Shown piece by piece: positions 21,950 to 32,280 of a stretch of DNA of 64,000 bases (its first letter is position 1; every line of letters begins with the position of its first letter). A program made the translations under genes and the position numbers. This stretch comes from Mesocentrotus franciscanus. Taxonomy: Eukaryota; Echinodermata; Echinoidea; Camarodonta; Strongylocentrotidae. The notes beneath the pieces were generated by a model, which was not told the DNA's origin, did no database searches, and saw only the letters and a program-made list of their open reading frames with translations. The stretch is taken from NCBI GenBank assembly GCA_037976565.1, contig CP137673.1, positions 7,961,202-8,025,201 on the forward strand, written 5' to 3'.

Positions 21950-23810
21950 GACGCCATCTTTCAACTGGAGCAAGAGTTGGAAAACACATGCCCCTTCGAG
22001 CCTACACCTAGCGTGACAGCGCCATCCCCTAGCTGCTGGGCACCAAGAAGAGAGCTGGAAAGACCAAATCATGCAGGCATGGACACCATTAAAGGCCAGG
22101 TTCATTGATTTTGAAATCGACTGAATTTGGTATCATTGTAATCAGAACATTACACTGAGTAAAACTATCACATTTGTGTAACTTGTAAATTTGTGCGAAA
22201 ATTATAAAAATTGATTAAACTTGACGAAATATCACCCCACTCGAGACCCGAAACATCGTAAGTCAGCTGATTTTTGAGTGACGTAGCACAATGAACAATT
22301 AATACAATGGGCCGCTCACCTGATCGGTGCGCGATGCAGTTTGCGTGCAATTCACATGTATATTGCATTGACTCTTGAGGACCGTACCCATTCTTACCCA
22401 ACGTTGTTTACCTTCATCAAAGTCACCCTGAAAATATCGATATGGACGAAAACATACTTGATTTGAGTTTTGAGGAGATAGAAGAAGGAAGTACCTCGGA
22501 CAGCGACAACGACAATGGAGATTTGGGAGATCTAGACCTAGAAGAAGATCTGGAAGATTTTGCCGAAGTCGATGGACAAGCACAAGCTGTCGGGCAGCCG
22601 CAGTCGCTGTGTATCTACATGAGCCCGCATATCACAGCCAGGCCAGCCGGCCGGCGCTTGATCGAGCTAGCTGTGAATCGCGAACCGGACTGATCTAAGT
22701 CTTCTCGACTTCCACTTTCCCCATTTATCTATCAAAAATCTAAACTAATCGGCCTAATCAGACATTTTCGTAATGAATATTTGGACAATTATATGTAAAC
22801 TTGTCGCATATTTTGCCTCAGAAGAGTCGTTAGTTCAGCATGCAAAATGTCCTAGGCACTCCCAGATCCGACACATACACGCTGAGCTGCCCTCAGAATA
22901 TGTGATTATTTTCCGATTTTTATGGTCAAATGTGACGGTAAATAACATAAAAATCGAATACACATTTGTAGAAAGTATTATTTATTCAGTGTATCTCATT
23001 CAAAGTGCCTAAAATAAAGGAAATATCACAACTGGCGGTAAATATACAAACAACGTTAACCCATATCTAAAACTTGCAATGGGTATCCAACATTGTCCCG
23101 AATGTGTGATTGTAGGTTGTTCATAATGTGACGTCATTTTATCGCATGTAAATAACGCCGTCATTTCACTTTGTGAGTGGGTTTTGGAAAGGGTATCAAA
23201 ATTGCAATTAATTTATTCCTCACAATAGTGAGGGCTTTAAAAGTACTTTAGTCATTTTGTTAATGTTCTCAGCAATCTGTAGAGGTGTGATTTGCCCTTT
23301 TTCCAAATTTCAATGAACCTGGCCTTTAAGAAAGTCCTCAGGTTTGATGACGACGACGACGACGTCATCCTTATTCCAGACGATGAGGAGGAGGAGGCTG
23401 TGGAAGAAGGAGAGATCATCTCGGTGGTGCAGCCATCTCAGAGGAGGGATATCAGCGACCAACTGCCCGTGGCTCCAGTCCTGATGGCTGTGAAGGCGTT
23501 ATCAGCTAGGATTCATACCCTGGTTGTCAAGGGATGCCGGGGATGTCAGGACAAACAGCCAGGGCAGGAAGCCCACCTGGAATGCCTGTATCAGGAATGG
23601 CACGAGAAGGTGGACAAACACTTCATCGGGGCCATCAACCGCCTCAACGAAAAAGAATTTTTGGATTTTTTACCGGCCGTCTACAACATATCCATCATGT
23701 TCGACGATGAAATGGACGAAGCCGTGGCCGAGGCGGTCGGATTCTTCCACTTTGACTTTCAAAACAACGACGTACGGGAATTTATAAAAACAAAGATGAT
23801 GAAGCAGTAA
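21950..23810 (+). pseudogene. Acidic CxxC/H/C protein gene, split by a transposon
   Basis: Part 1 (21950-22092) begins at a CCTTAG acceptor and encodes an IFQLEQELE helix. Part 2 (23336-23810) encodes a run of aspartates and glutamates (DDDDDDVILIPDDEEEE, EEGEIISV), then MAVKALSARIHTLVVKGC, GCQDKQPGQEAHLECL, a WHEKVDKHF helix and a hydrophobic C-terminus (LPAVYNISIMF). Cysteines and a histidine spaced C-x2-C, H, C suggest a metal site. A 1243-bp TTAA transposon sits between the parts; without it and one TTAA the frame stays open. The homologue on the minus strand (43847-44496) confirms the join. The family is unnamed to me. An acidic N-terminus suggests a nuclear regulatory protein (inference). 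Confidence 0.75.
22093..23335. mobile_element. TTAA-type DNA transposon inserted in the acidic gene
   Basis: TTAA at 22089-22092 and 23336-23339 flank 1243 bp with 16-bp perfect terminal inverted repeats (AGGCCAGGTTCATTGA). The ends differ from those of the 387-bp MITE at 13333 but share the AG start and TTAA use, which fits Kolobok-like or piggyBac-like groups. An acidic open frame (22442-22693) has no recognisable transposase motif, so the element is probably non-autonomous. Confidence 0.9.
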
Positions 23811-24150
23811 TGTGTGCTTCTCAGTTGTGTGAGGACTGTCACGAAACGTACAACGATCCCCTCACGCATATTAAGTGTTGTTGTAAATGCCCAGAATGAC
23901 ATTTCTTATGAAACGATCTTATGAAACGCTGTTTTCAGCTACACAGTGTAACCCTGCATAAAAAACTCACAGCCTGCCAAAGAAAATACAAATGTGACAA
24001 ATGCGAAAAGGTGCTCGACAGCGATGTAATAGGGTGTGATCCCGCTAATCATAAATGTTCGAATATATTTTGTAGAATCTGTAAAGAGGTTGTCGACGGC
24101 AGGAATCATGCGTGCTTCATGAAAGTAACATCCAATAGCCCTTACTACTA
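23811..24150 (+). pseudogene. PolB zinc-finger fragment leading into the tandem array
   Basis: Begins just after the acidic gene stop with CEDCHETYND and CCCKCPE, then KCDKCEKVLD, HKCSNIFCRICKEV and HACFMK. These are the two N-terminal zinc-finger blocks of the PolB family. The spacer between them (around 23900-23945) is of the type seen in the 37-38 kb array and unlike the following three units. Frameshifted and incomplete. Confidence 0.8.
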
Positions 24151-24225
24151 GGTTAAGAGTGCCAAGGAAACCTCAAGACCGCGGCCTATCGAAAAGTAGA
24201 GGCCGACAAGAAAGCCGAGGAAGAA

Positions 24226-24552
24226 ATGGAATACGACGATGATGAAGAGGACTGCGATGAGGACATCGCGAACAGAAGGCACGAAAAGGGTGAAATGAAA
24301 TACCTCATCGGCGTATACCTCGAGTACCAAGAGGAACCAGACTACGAACCGGACCATTCATCGTTTAGCATCGAGTACCGTGAAAGGTATGGGGAGCATA
24401 GCGACGAGGACATCGAGGACGTCGTGTATGACCGGGAGGACAGCGACGTAGAACACGGCCACGAGGACATCGAGGATGTAGAAGCCCCCGAGGAGTTCCC
24501 GGATACCGACGACCGCAATGAGTACGACAAGTACTTTAATGTGCAATGGTAA
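24226..24552 (+). CDS. Acidic ORF of array unit 1
   Basis: An open frame of 108 codons, very rich in Asp and Glu: EYDDDEEDCDEDI, KGEMKYLIGVYLEYQEE, then DEDIEDVVYDREDSD and an end at EYFNVQW. In frame upstream the reading continues towards the array joint, so the true start is uncertain. The same module ends the chimeric ORF at 19169-19849. It resembles no domain I can name. Opposite-strand open frames here are mirror effects of the biased composition. Either a fragment of a separate acidic gene or a tail of a fused product. Confidence 0.5.
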   Translation: MEYDDDEEDCDEDIANRRHEKGEMKYLIGVYLEYQEEPDYEPDHSSFSIEYRERYGEHSDEDIEDVVYDREDSDVEHGHEDIEDVEAPEEFPDTDDRNEYDKYFNVQW

Positions 24553-25248
24553 TAATAAAACATGGACCAAAAATAAACAAGACTGCGCACCAACCAAACA
24601 GTTTATGAGAATGGCTCGCGAACTTCACGCTCGAGCGAATGTTGAAGAGGGTGTAGTTGACTCGTGCCAGTACGCTGCTTTTCAAGCTGTGATAGCTCCA
24701 GAGTACAGGCTTATGATATACAGAGGTAGACGTAAGGAGGCATTGATCTATGCAGGACCTCCGGAAGGTATTAAATCCATTCACCTTTATCTGTCTGGGT
24801 CCCATTATAACGTCATCACCAATCCCTCTGCTTTTTTGTGTGTCTCAGTTGTGTGAGGACTGTCACGAAACGTACAACGATCCCCTCACGCATAAGTGTT
24901 GTTGTAAATGCCCAGATTGTTATGCAACAGATTGTGATAGCGGTGCGTTTCGTGACCCTGTATAACCAGGTGTAACCCTGCATAAAAACTCACAGCCTGC
25001 CAAAGAAAATACAAATGTGACAAATGCGAAAAGGTGCTCGACAGCGATGTAATAGGGTGTGATCCCGCTAATCATAAATGTTCGAATATATTTTGTAGAA
25101 TCTGTAAAGAGGTTGTCGACGGCAGGAATCATGCGTGCTTCATGAAAGTAACATCCAATAGCCCTTACTACTAGGTTAAGAGTGCCAAGGAAACCTCAAG
25201 ACCGCGGCCTATCGAAAAGTAGAGGCCGACAAGAAAGCCGAGGAAGAA

Positions 25249-25575
25249 ATGGAATACGACGATGATGAAGAGGACTGCGATGAGGACATCGTGAACAGAA
25301 GGCACGAAAAGGGTGAAATGAAATACCTCATCGGCGTATACCTCGAGTACCAAGAGGAACAAGACTACGAATCGGACCATTCATCGTTTAGCATCCAGTA
25401 CCGTGAAAGGTATGGGGAGCATAGCGACGAGGACATCGAGGACGTCGTGTATGACCGGGAGGACAGCGACGTAGAACATGGCCACGAGGACATCGAGGAT
25501 GTAGAAGCCCCCGAGGAGTTCCCGGATACCGACGACCGCAATGAGTACGACGAGTACTTTAATGTGCAATGGTAA
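25249..25575 (+). CDS. Acidic ORF of array unit 2
   Basis: Same 108-codon frame as unit 1, with a handful of substitutions (for example Asn-to-Asp near the end giving EYDEYFNVQW). Keeping full length in two neighbouring copies is compatible with recent duplication and does not by itself show selection. Confidence 0.5.
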   Translation: MEYDDDEEDCDEDIVNRRHEKGEMKYLIGVYLEYQEEQDYESDHSSFSIQYRERYGEHSDEDIEDVVYDREDSDVEHGHEDIEDVEAPEEFPDTDDRNEYDEYFNVQW

Positions 25576-26272
25576 TAATAAAACATGGACCAAAAATAAA
25601 CAAGACCGCGCACCAACCAAACAGTTTATGAGAATGGCTCGCGAACTTCACGCTCGAGCGAATGTTGAAGAGGGTGTAGTTGACTCGTGCCAGTGCGCTG
25701 CTTTTCAAGCTGTGATAGCTCCAGAGTACAGGCTTATGATATACAGAGGTAGACGTAAGGAGGCACTGATCTATGCAGGACCTCCGGAAGGTATTAAATC
25801 CATTTACCTTTATCTGTCTGGGTCCCATTATAACGTCATCACCAATCCCTCTGCTTTTTTGTGTGTCTCAGTTGTGTGAGGACTGCCACGAAACGTACAA
25901 CGATCTCCTCGCGCATAAGTGTTGTTGTAAATGCCCAGATTGTTATGCAACAGATTGTGATAGCGGTACGTTTCGTGACCCTGTATAACCAGGTGTAACC
26001 CTGCATAAAAAACTCACAGCCTGCCAAAGAAAATACAAATGTGACAAATGCGAAAAGGTGCTCGACAGCGATGTAATAGGGTGTGATCCCGCTAATCATA
26101 AATGTTCGAATATATTTTGTAGAATCTGTAAAGAGGTTGTCGACGGCAGGAATCATGCGTGCTTCATGAAAGTAACATCCAATAGCCCTTACTACTAGGT
26201 TAAGAGTGCCAAGGAAACCTCAAGACCGCGGCCTATCGAAAAGTAGAGTCCGACAAGAAAGCCGAGGAAGAA

Positions 26273-26595
26273 ATGGAATACGACGATGATGAAGAGGACT
26301 GCGATGAGGACATCGTGAACAGAAGGCACGAAAAGGGTGAAATGAAATACCTCATCGGCGTATACCTCGAGTACCAAGAGGAACCAGACTACGAACCGGA
26401 CCATTCATCGTTTAGCATCGAGTACCGTGAAAGGTATGGGGAGCATAGCGACGAGGACATCGAGGACGTCGTGTATGACCGGAGGACAGCGACGTAGAAC
26501 ATGGCCACGAGGACATCGAGGATGTAGAAGCCCCGAGGAGTTCCCGGATACCGGCGACCGCAATGAGTACGACGAGTACTTTAATGTGCAATGGT
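26273..26595 (+). pseudogene. Acidic ORF of array unit 3, frameshifted
   Basis: Homologous to units 1 and 2, but small deletions near 26481 and 26533 break the frame, so the reading ends early at 26497. The sequence remains alignable to the common stop. Confidence 0.75.
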
Positions 26596-27219
26596 AATAA
26601 TAAAACATGGACCAAAAATAAACAAGACCGCGCACCAACCAAACAGTTTATGAGAATGGCTCGCGAACTTCACGCTCGAGCGAATGTTGAAGAGGGTGTA
26701 GTTGACTCGTGCCAGTACGCTGCTTTTCAAGCTGTGATAGCTCCAGAGTACAGGCTTATGATATACAGAGGTAGACGTAAGGAGGCATTGATCTATGCAG
26801 GACCTCCGGAAGGTATTAAATCCATTTACCTTTATCTGTCTGGGTCCCATTATAACGTCATCACCAATCCCTCTGCTTTTTTGTGTGTCTCAGTTGTGTG
26901 AGGACTGTCACGAAACGTACAACGATCCCCTCACGCATAAGTGTTGTTGTAAATGCCCAGATTGTTATGCAACAGATTGTGATAGCGGTACATTTCGTGA
27001 CCCTGTATAACCAGGTGTAACCCTGCATAAAAAACTCACAGCCTGCCAAAGAAAATACAAATATGACAAATGCGAAAAGGTGCTCGACATTGATGTAATA
27101 GGGTGTGATCCCGCTAATCATAAATGTTCGAATATATTTTGTAGAATCTGTAAAGAGGTTGTCGACGGCAGGGATCATGCGTGCTTCATGAAAGTAACAT
27201 CCAATAGCCCTTACTACGA

Positions 27220-27515
27220 GGTTACAGATCCCAAGGAAACCTCAAAAACAGTCAAACCGTCCACAAATCTCCCACAAACCAACCACCACAGTCAAGAAGC
27301 TCCTCGGGAAAATGAAGGAGTACCAAAACAAAAAAAGAAATGTACGCAAACCGCGCCAGAAAAGAAAACATAACCTGAAAATTGTACAAAGTACATCTTC
27401 TTTGATTTCGAATGTACTCAGGACACGGGTGTTCACGAACCCAATTTTGTGCATGCATCGTGGGAATGCGAATCGTGTATGGATAAGGATGATTCAGTTT
27501 GTAAGCGCTGCATAT
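27220..27515 (+). pseudogene. PolB linker and first exonuclease motif, truncated
   Basis: The last zinc-finger block reads on through a Lys/Pro-rich linker into IFFDFECTQDTG (about 27385-27430). This contains the DFE of exonuclease motif I, followed by CESC and CKRC. The PolB homology stops near 27515. No polymerase core follows on this strand until the unrelated relic at 29640. Confidence 0.8.
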
Positions 27516-27749
27516 AATCATAATATCACTTTTCCATTGATGCCTGTACAAAATCTTGTAAACAAATGCTTTTTTCTCTGAAGTTACAAAAATGGATTTA
27601 CATGTAGCTCCTTTTGGAATTAAATTTTTGAATTATACATTTTTTAATTATAACTGGTTGAAATAAAGAATTCCATATGAGATGAATTGTATGTTATTGA
27701 GATCTGTTTATGCCTATGTGTGTGTTTTTTGTTGTTGGTATTTTAACAG

Positions 27750-29537
27750 GTAGGAAGCATCCAACAACAAGGGTCGAAAAGGGTGAGGATCCTGAATCTT
27801 GGAGATGGTGACAGCAGTGTAGAAGTGTCTTTGTGGGAGCATCATGCAGATCTGGTAGTTCAGCAACATGATCTTGTATTGCCGTGTGCATTAGAAGTGG
27901 CTGAATTTAGGAATTACAGGAAGGTGGATTCCACTGCGTCGTTTACTTTGGAAGTAAGTTTTGATTGGATATTGAGAAAACTAACAAATGATTAATGTAA
28001 GAAGGCCGTTGGTGGCAGGCTTTATGAACCGTGACCTTTACCCCGCTTTCAGGTAAGCAAGGCTTAATTTTTAGTGGTGTTTAAATTGTTATATTTGATA
28101 AAATTGCTGCTATGTTTTGTTCATATCGTGGTACAAACGAATCAGTATAATTATAAGGCATATACATATGTTCAAAGAATTTAATAATTATTACAGAAAG
28201 GTGTCATTTAAGGTGAGAAAGTTGTTACATAATGTTAAGAGGGTGTGACTAATCAATGTACATGTAGATTACACGTAGATGAATTGAATGCGTAGGCTAT
28301 GCCTGTACATGAACGTGTAGAATGCCTTTGTGTGCACGGTCCATTGGGCCTTGGCGTATGACTATTGTAGTCATGAATTTGGGCGCTCGTGAATTTGTAC
28401 TAGGTTTTGGTGTAGTGAAACATGATTAACATACATGTCGAAGAATTCTGATCTATTATCATCCAGTTTTACACTTTGGGCATTTGCAATGTCTCAATGA
28501 TTCAAATGTTTTGGGAAAACACTGATTATCTTCTTTGTCATAATTCTGAAAGATGTTTCTTTGTTCATTTTGGTAATTGATAACGATCTATGACCAATTT
28601 TATCACAGTGCTTTACGTGTCCAGACAGAATAAGGCAATAAAGAGCACCAACTCAACTCCTCAGGCTGCCATTATCATCTGTATAATGCAAAGTCTGCCC
28701 CCACTCATCCTGGTTATTTCTTACCATTCCCCCCCTACATTAAGGTGTAGATTATTCTGAATGAATTCAAAGTGAATTGTGCATCCATTTGTATTATATA
28801 ATTGAAATGTTGATTGAATTTGTTATTATATATGTTGGAAGAACAGAAAAAGTATGTGAAATTGTGGTTTTGTCAGGCTGTTTAATAGGCAAGGAATAAA
28901 TGGGAGATTAAGGGGTGTTTAATTGGTAATACATGTTTTTGTTATGATAGTACACAGTACAAGATGTTCAACAGTGAGCTAATTGATAGTGTAGGCGTAA
29001 GTAACAGGAAGTTTAGAAGTAATGGTAAATTTTGAGGAGTGGAAGTCATTCATACTTCATAGGCAAATGAATTTTAAAGAATTGGGGCCCCGTTGATTTT
29101 TCAGTGAGAATATGGCTAATTTAACCAATTTTAACTCAATTTATTTTTTAAACAGGAATCAAAGAGAAAAGGAAATCTCTCCTTAACCAAAGTCCAACTT
29201 CTGTGTAACCATATCAGCATACACTATGAAGAGCTCTTCGGCAGAGCAGATATACCCCAAGTGAGTTGGAATGTGATTTCATATAAAACTTATTTATATC
29301 AGTTGATAATTAAAGTGATGTTAAGAAAGCATCTAGGAAATTTTCAATTAAGGGGGAGGGGGTGTAAAGTTGTGCAAATAATAGTGTAATTGCAGGGGAG
29401 GGGTTAGATTAAATTTGGCCGAAATGCACTTTAGTTATTAATATTTATATCTGCAGTTGTAGAACTGACCATAGTCTATTTGTGTACTACTTTATGACAG
29501 TTTTTCGTTACAGTTCCAGGCGTTACCCAATCAGTAA
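27750..29537 (+). CDS. Spliced gene fragment with an OB-fold-like region
   Basis: Three exons share phase 0: 27750-27953 (after TTTTAACAG, before GTAAGT), 29156-29260 (after AAACAG, before GTGAGT), and 29514-29537 ending in TAA. The product has the look of an RPA-like OB strand series (KRVRILNLGDGDSSVEVSLW) followed by ESKRKGNLSLTKVQLLCNHI. Upstream exons are not visible; the region before 27750 is PolB debris. The family is widespread in invertebrate genomes in my recollection, but I cannot name it. The last two exons recur intact in the left arm. Confidence 0.5.
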
Positions 29538-29639
29538 TAGGAAGGAACATAGCTGTTCAATAATGTATACCACGACCTGGGATTCCATGGTATGGAAAAA
29601 GTATTATGGGATGTATAGTTACAGAAGAGAATAGGATAT

Positions 29640-31590
29640 TCCCTGATCGTGATCGTGACAGGCATCCGTTGCATAGAAAAGCATCCTAACTGGAATACAA
29701 TTAGGCAAGGGTAAAGAGCAGCGAGTATGCGGTGGACACGTACAGGAAAGCAGGGATTCCAGTCAACACCAAATGCGGAATTGCTGAGATTAAAATTTTT
29801 AGAGTACCGAGCGCATGGCAAAGTACCGTATAGTGTTGTGCTTGTCTCTAGGGAACATTTAGATTTCATCATCTATGCAGGCCCAGAAGATAGAGATCAC
29901 ACCATCTACCTGTACGTGCACGATGGCCACTACAACCTCATCACACATGCACGCAATGAAGGCAAGGTCAGGGTTGCCAAATACAAGGTCGATGGTTATT
30001 GCGATCAAAATAAAACCATCTATGAATTCAATAGCTGTTTTTGGCACGGATGCCTCAAGTGCTGCCTATTCCTTCGATACCGGTACTGACAGTGGGAGAA
30101 GAGGACTCATGAAAACAATGGGAGAGTTGCACCTAGACACCTTGGAGAAGAAAAGGTACGTGCAAACTGCAAACCATCCTCAAAGATTGGCATTACGTCA
30201 CCATGTGGGAATATGACTGGAACGAGGAGGAAAAGACCCTCCCTCGACGCATCAGAGAGATGCATCCTAATCCAGTCCCACTGGACCCCCGTGCATCCTT
30301 TTACAGTGGACGTACTACTAAAAGCTGCTTACTCTACAAATGCAAGGAGGGAAAAAAAATCAAGTACATAGACTTCACATCGCTCTATCCAAGCATCAAT
30401 AAATATGGATCGTATCCCCTTGGCCACCCCAGAGTCATTACCTACCATTTCAATGACGTGTCGGCTTATTACGGTCTCATCAGGTGCAAGGTCTTACCCC
30501 CAAGACCTTTTCCATCCTGTCCTTCCCATCAAAGTGAATGGGAAACTCCTATTCCCTCTGTGTTGCACTTGTGTGGAAAACTATCAACAATCGCCTAGCA
30601 AACATACCGAAAAGGAAAGGATGCTTCGAAGTACCTGGGCAAGAGCAATCCAAAAGGGGTATAGGATATTAGAAATCGAATCCGTCTGGCACTTTTGCGA
30701 CAAATCAAAATACAACGAGGAAGGCAATCGCCCAGTTGTGGATACAGGTCTGTTTATGTATTACATCAACACATTCCTGAAAATCAAGCAGGAGGCATTG
30801 GGATGGCCAGACTGGTGTCACACAGAGGAAGATAAAGCCGAGTACATCGCCGACTATCACAAACATGAATGGATTGAACTGGAACCAGAAAAGATCAAGA
30901 AAAACAAGGGTTTACAGTCACTCAGCAAACTTTAGCTCAATTCATTCTGGGGTAGGTTTGGGATGAGAAATAATCTCCCTGAGACCGAGATCGTCTTTGA
31001 CCCTGCTCGATTATACAAGCTCCGACATCGGATGAAATCAAGATCAATGACGTCAATTTTGTCAATGATAATGTAGTTGAGGTTCGATCTGTCAAGAAGG
31101 ATGATTTTGAAAAAACGAGTTCCAAGGCAAACATCGTGGTTGCTGCCTTCATGACGGCTCAAGCAAGAATAAAATTGTTTGTGTTAGAAGACCGGTTAGG
31201 GATTGTGTACTCTACTACGATACAGACAGTATCGGTACGTTGAAAGATCCAACATGCCTGGAGAATGGTGTCCTCCACTCGACGACCATCTGGGAGAACT
31301 GACAGATGAAATAGATGGGAAGTACATCACATCCTTCATCTCAGGAGGCCCTAAAAACTATGCCTACAAATTAAACACCCACGAGACAATGTGCAAAGTA
31401 AAAGGCATCACATTAAACTACAGTAATTCACCGGTGATAAACTATGAGACCATGTAACACAAGGTCATAAAGTAGGGACCGATCGTCACCAACCCCACCA
31501 GATCACCCATGTAAACAAAAGGCAACATATTGAAACCCAGGTGAGTCATAAAGACTACAGGGTAGTTTATGTCAAAGATGACTTTTACCA
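29640..31590 (+). pseudogene. Polinton-type PolB relic, right-arm copy, internally deleted
   Basis: The N-terminal module (IEKHPNW-like, then IIYAGPEDRDHTIYLYVHD near 29868-29925) is joined directly to the pre-palm block (HARNEGKVRVAKYKVDGYCD, CFWHGC). The zinc fingers and all three exonuclease motifs are missing. Motif A DFTSLYP is at 30371-30391, a TAG at 30933-30935 replaces the codon before motif B (NSFWGRFGMR), and motif C YYDTDS lies at 31213-31230 in a shifted frame. The C-terminal SGGPKNYAY block ends near 31450. At least four frameshifts. Closest in gene order to the 57-61 kb PolB. Confidence 0.92.
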
Positions 31591-32190
31591 TCCCCTATAG
31601 GTACGTGACTGCAAATTGATTGTCCCATACCATGCGTATTTCACTTTTATTACTCCGTCACTCTACTCAATAAATAACTCGTCCGGAAATTGTCAAACTA
31701 GAAGCACGTTTTCTCCGGCACTGCACTTCCCTCTAATTGCATTGCAGCAGAGACCTAAAACGTGGATAGCTAGGTATCCTAGCGTTTTTCCTCACAAATA
31801 TCGCTTGTTTTGCATACATTTACACCAAACATCAGCTCGGTTCACCAACCTCATCCTACGTGGCCTCTAACTTTGAAGCGACATCTCTCTCTCCTTTGAA
31901 CAAGAATCAGCATTCATTACAGAGGGTTCAAATTTAGTGAAATTTAATTATGGGTTCGCAACAATATCCAAGTACAGGGTAAACCTAATGTTACTTTATC
32001 AGAAGTGTGTTGTAAGAATATATAGGGTATGTACTTAAGTTTAAGTAGAATTATGTTATGTATTATGTCTTGCGGTATGCCTTCATTAATCTAAAGACTT
32101 CATTATTTTTGTCATTTGTCGTGGGTGGTGTGTTAAATTGAATTGAATTGAATTGAATTGAGGGTTGAAACTTTGGAGACTGTTGTCGCC
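31591..32190. other. Non-coding arm sequence
   Basis: Mirror of 403-1005. In the 57-64 kb element this interval would hold the small membrane and basic ORFs; I cannot recognise them here. Confidence 0.5.
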
Positions 32191-32245
32191 ATGACCATAA
32201 AGTTTGTTCATCCTTTTACCTGCATAGGCCCTACACTACAGGGAG
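32191..32245 (+). pseudogene. ATPase 5' end remnant (right arm)
   Basis: The ATG at 32191 and the following codons match the packaging ATPase start (KFVHPFTC, then GPT). Homology ends at the Walker A loop, just before Merlin-like sequence. Confidence 0.62.
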
Positions 32246-32280
32246 TCAATGTTTTGTAGAGAAAATTGCCTTGCAATTAT

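Larger units (their letters stand above)
24151..27219 (+). repeat. Three tandem ~1.02-kb chimeric units (acidic ORF + PolB N-terminal piece)
   Basis: Units run 24151-25173, 25174-26197 and 26198-27219 (1023, 1024 and 1022 bp) and differ by few substitutions or single-base indels. Each carries an acidic ORF with its own stop and an A/T-rich trailer, then a PolB piece with RKEALIYAGPPEG and YLYLSGSHYN, then two zinc-finger blocks ending CFMKVTSNSPYY. The joint between PolB and the acidic module reuses CCAAGGAAACCTCAA, also present at the outer end (27231), so short homology may have driven the duplication. Two related units occur at 36190-38760. Confidence 0.95.

Noticed and set aside
22442..22693. 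Acidic 83-codon ORF inside the TTAA transposon
   Set aside because: No transposase or other domain is visible, and the neighbouring sequence does not continue the frame. I left it as part of the mobile element.
24342..26642. Serine-rich or hydrophobic open frames on the minus strand of the array
   Set aside because: They mirror the GAC/GAG-rich acidic frame on the plus strand and recur only because the unit is repeated.
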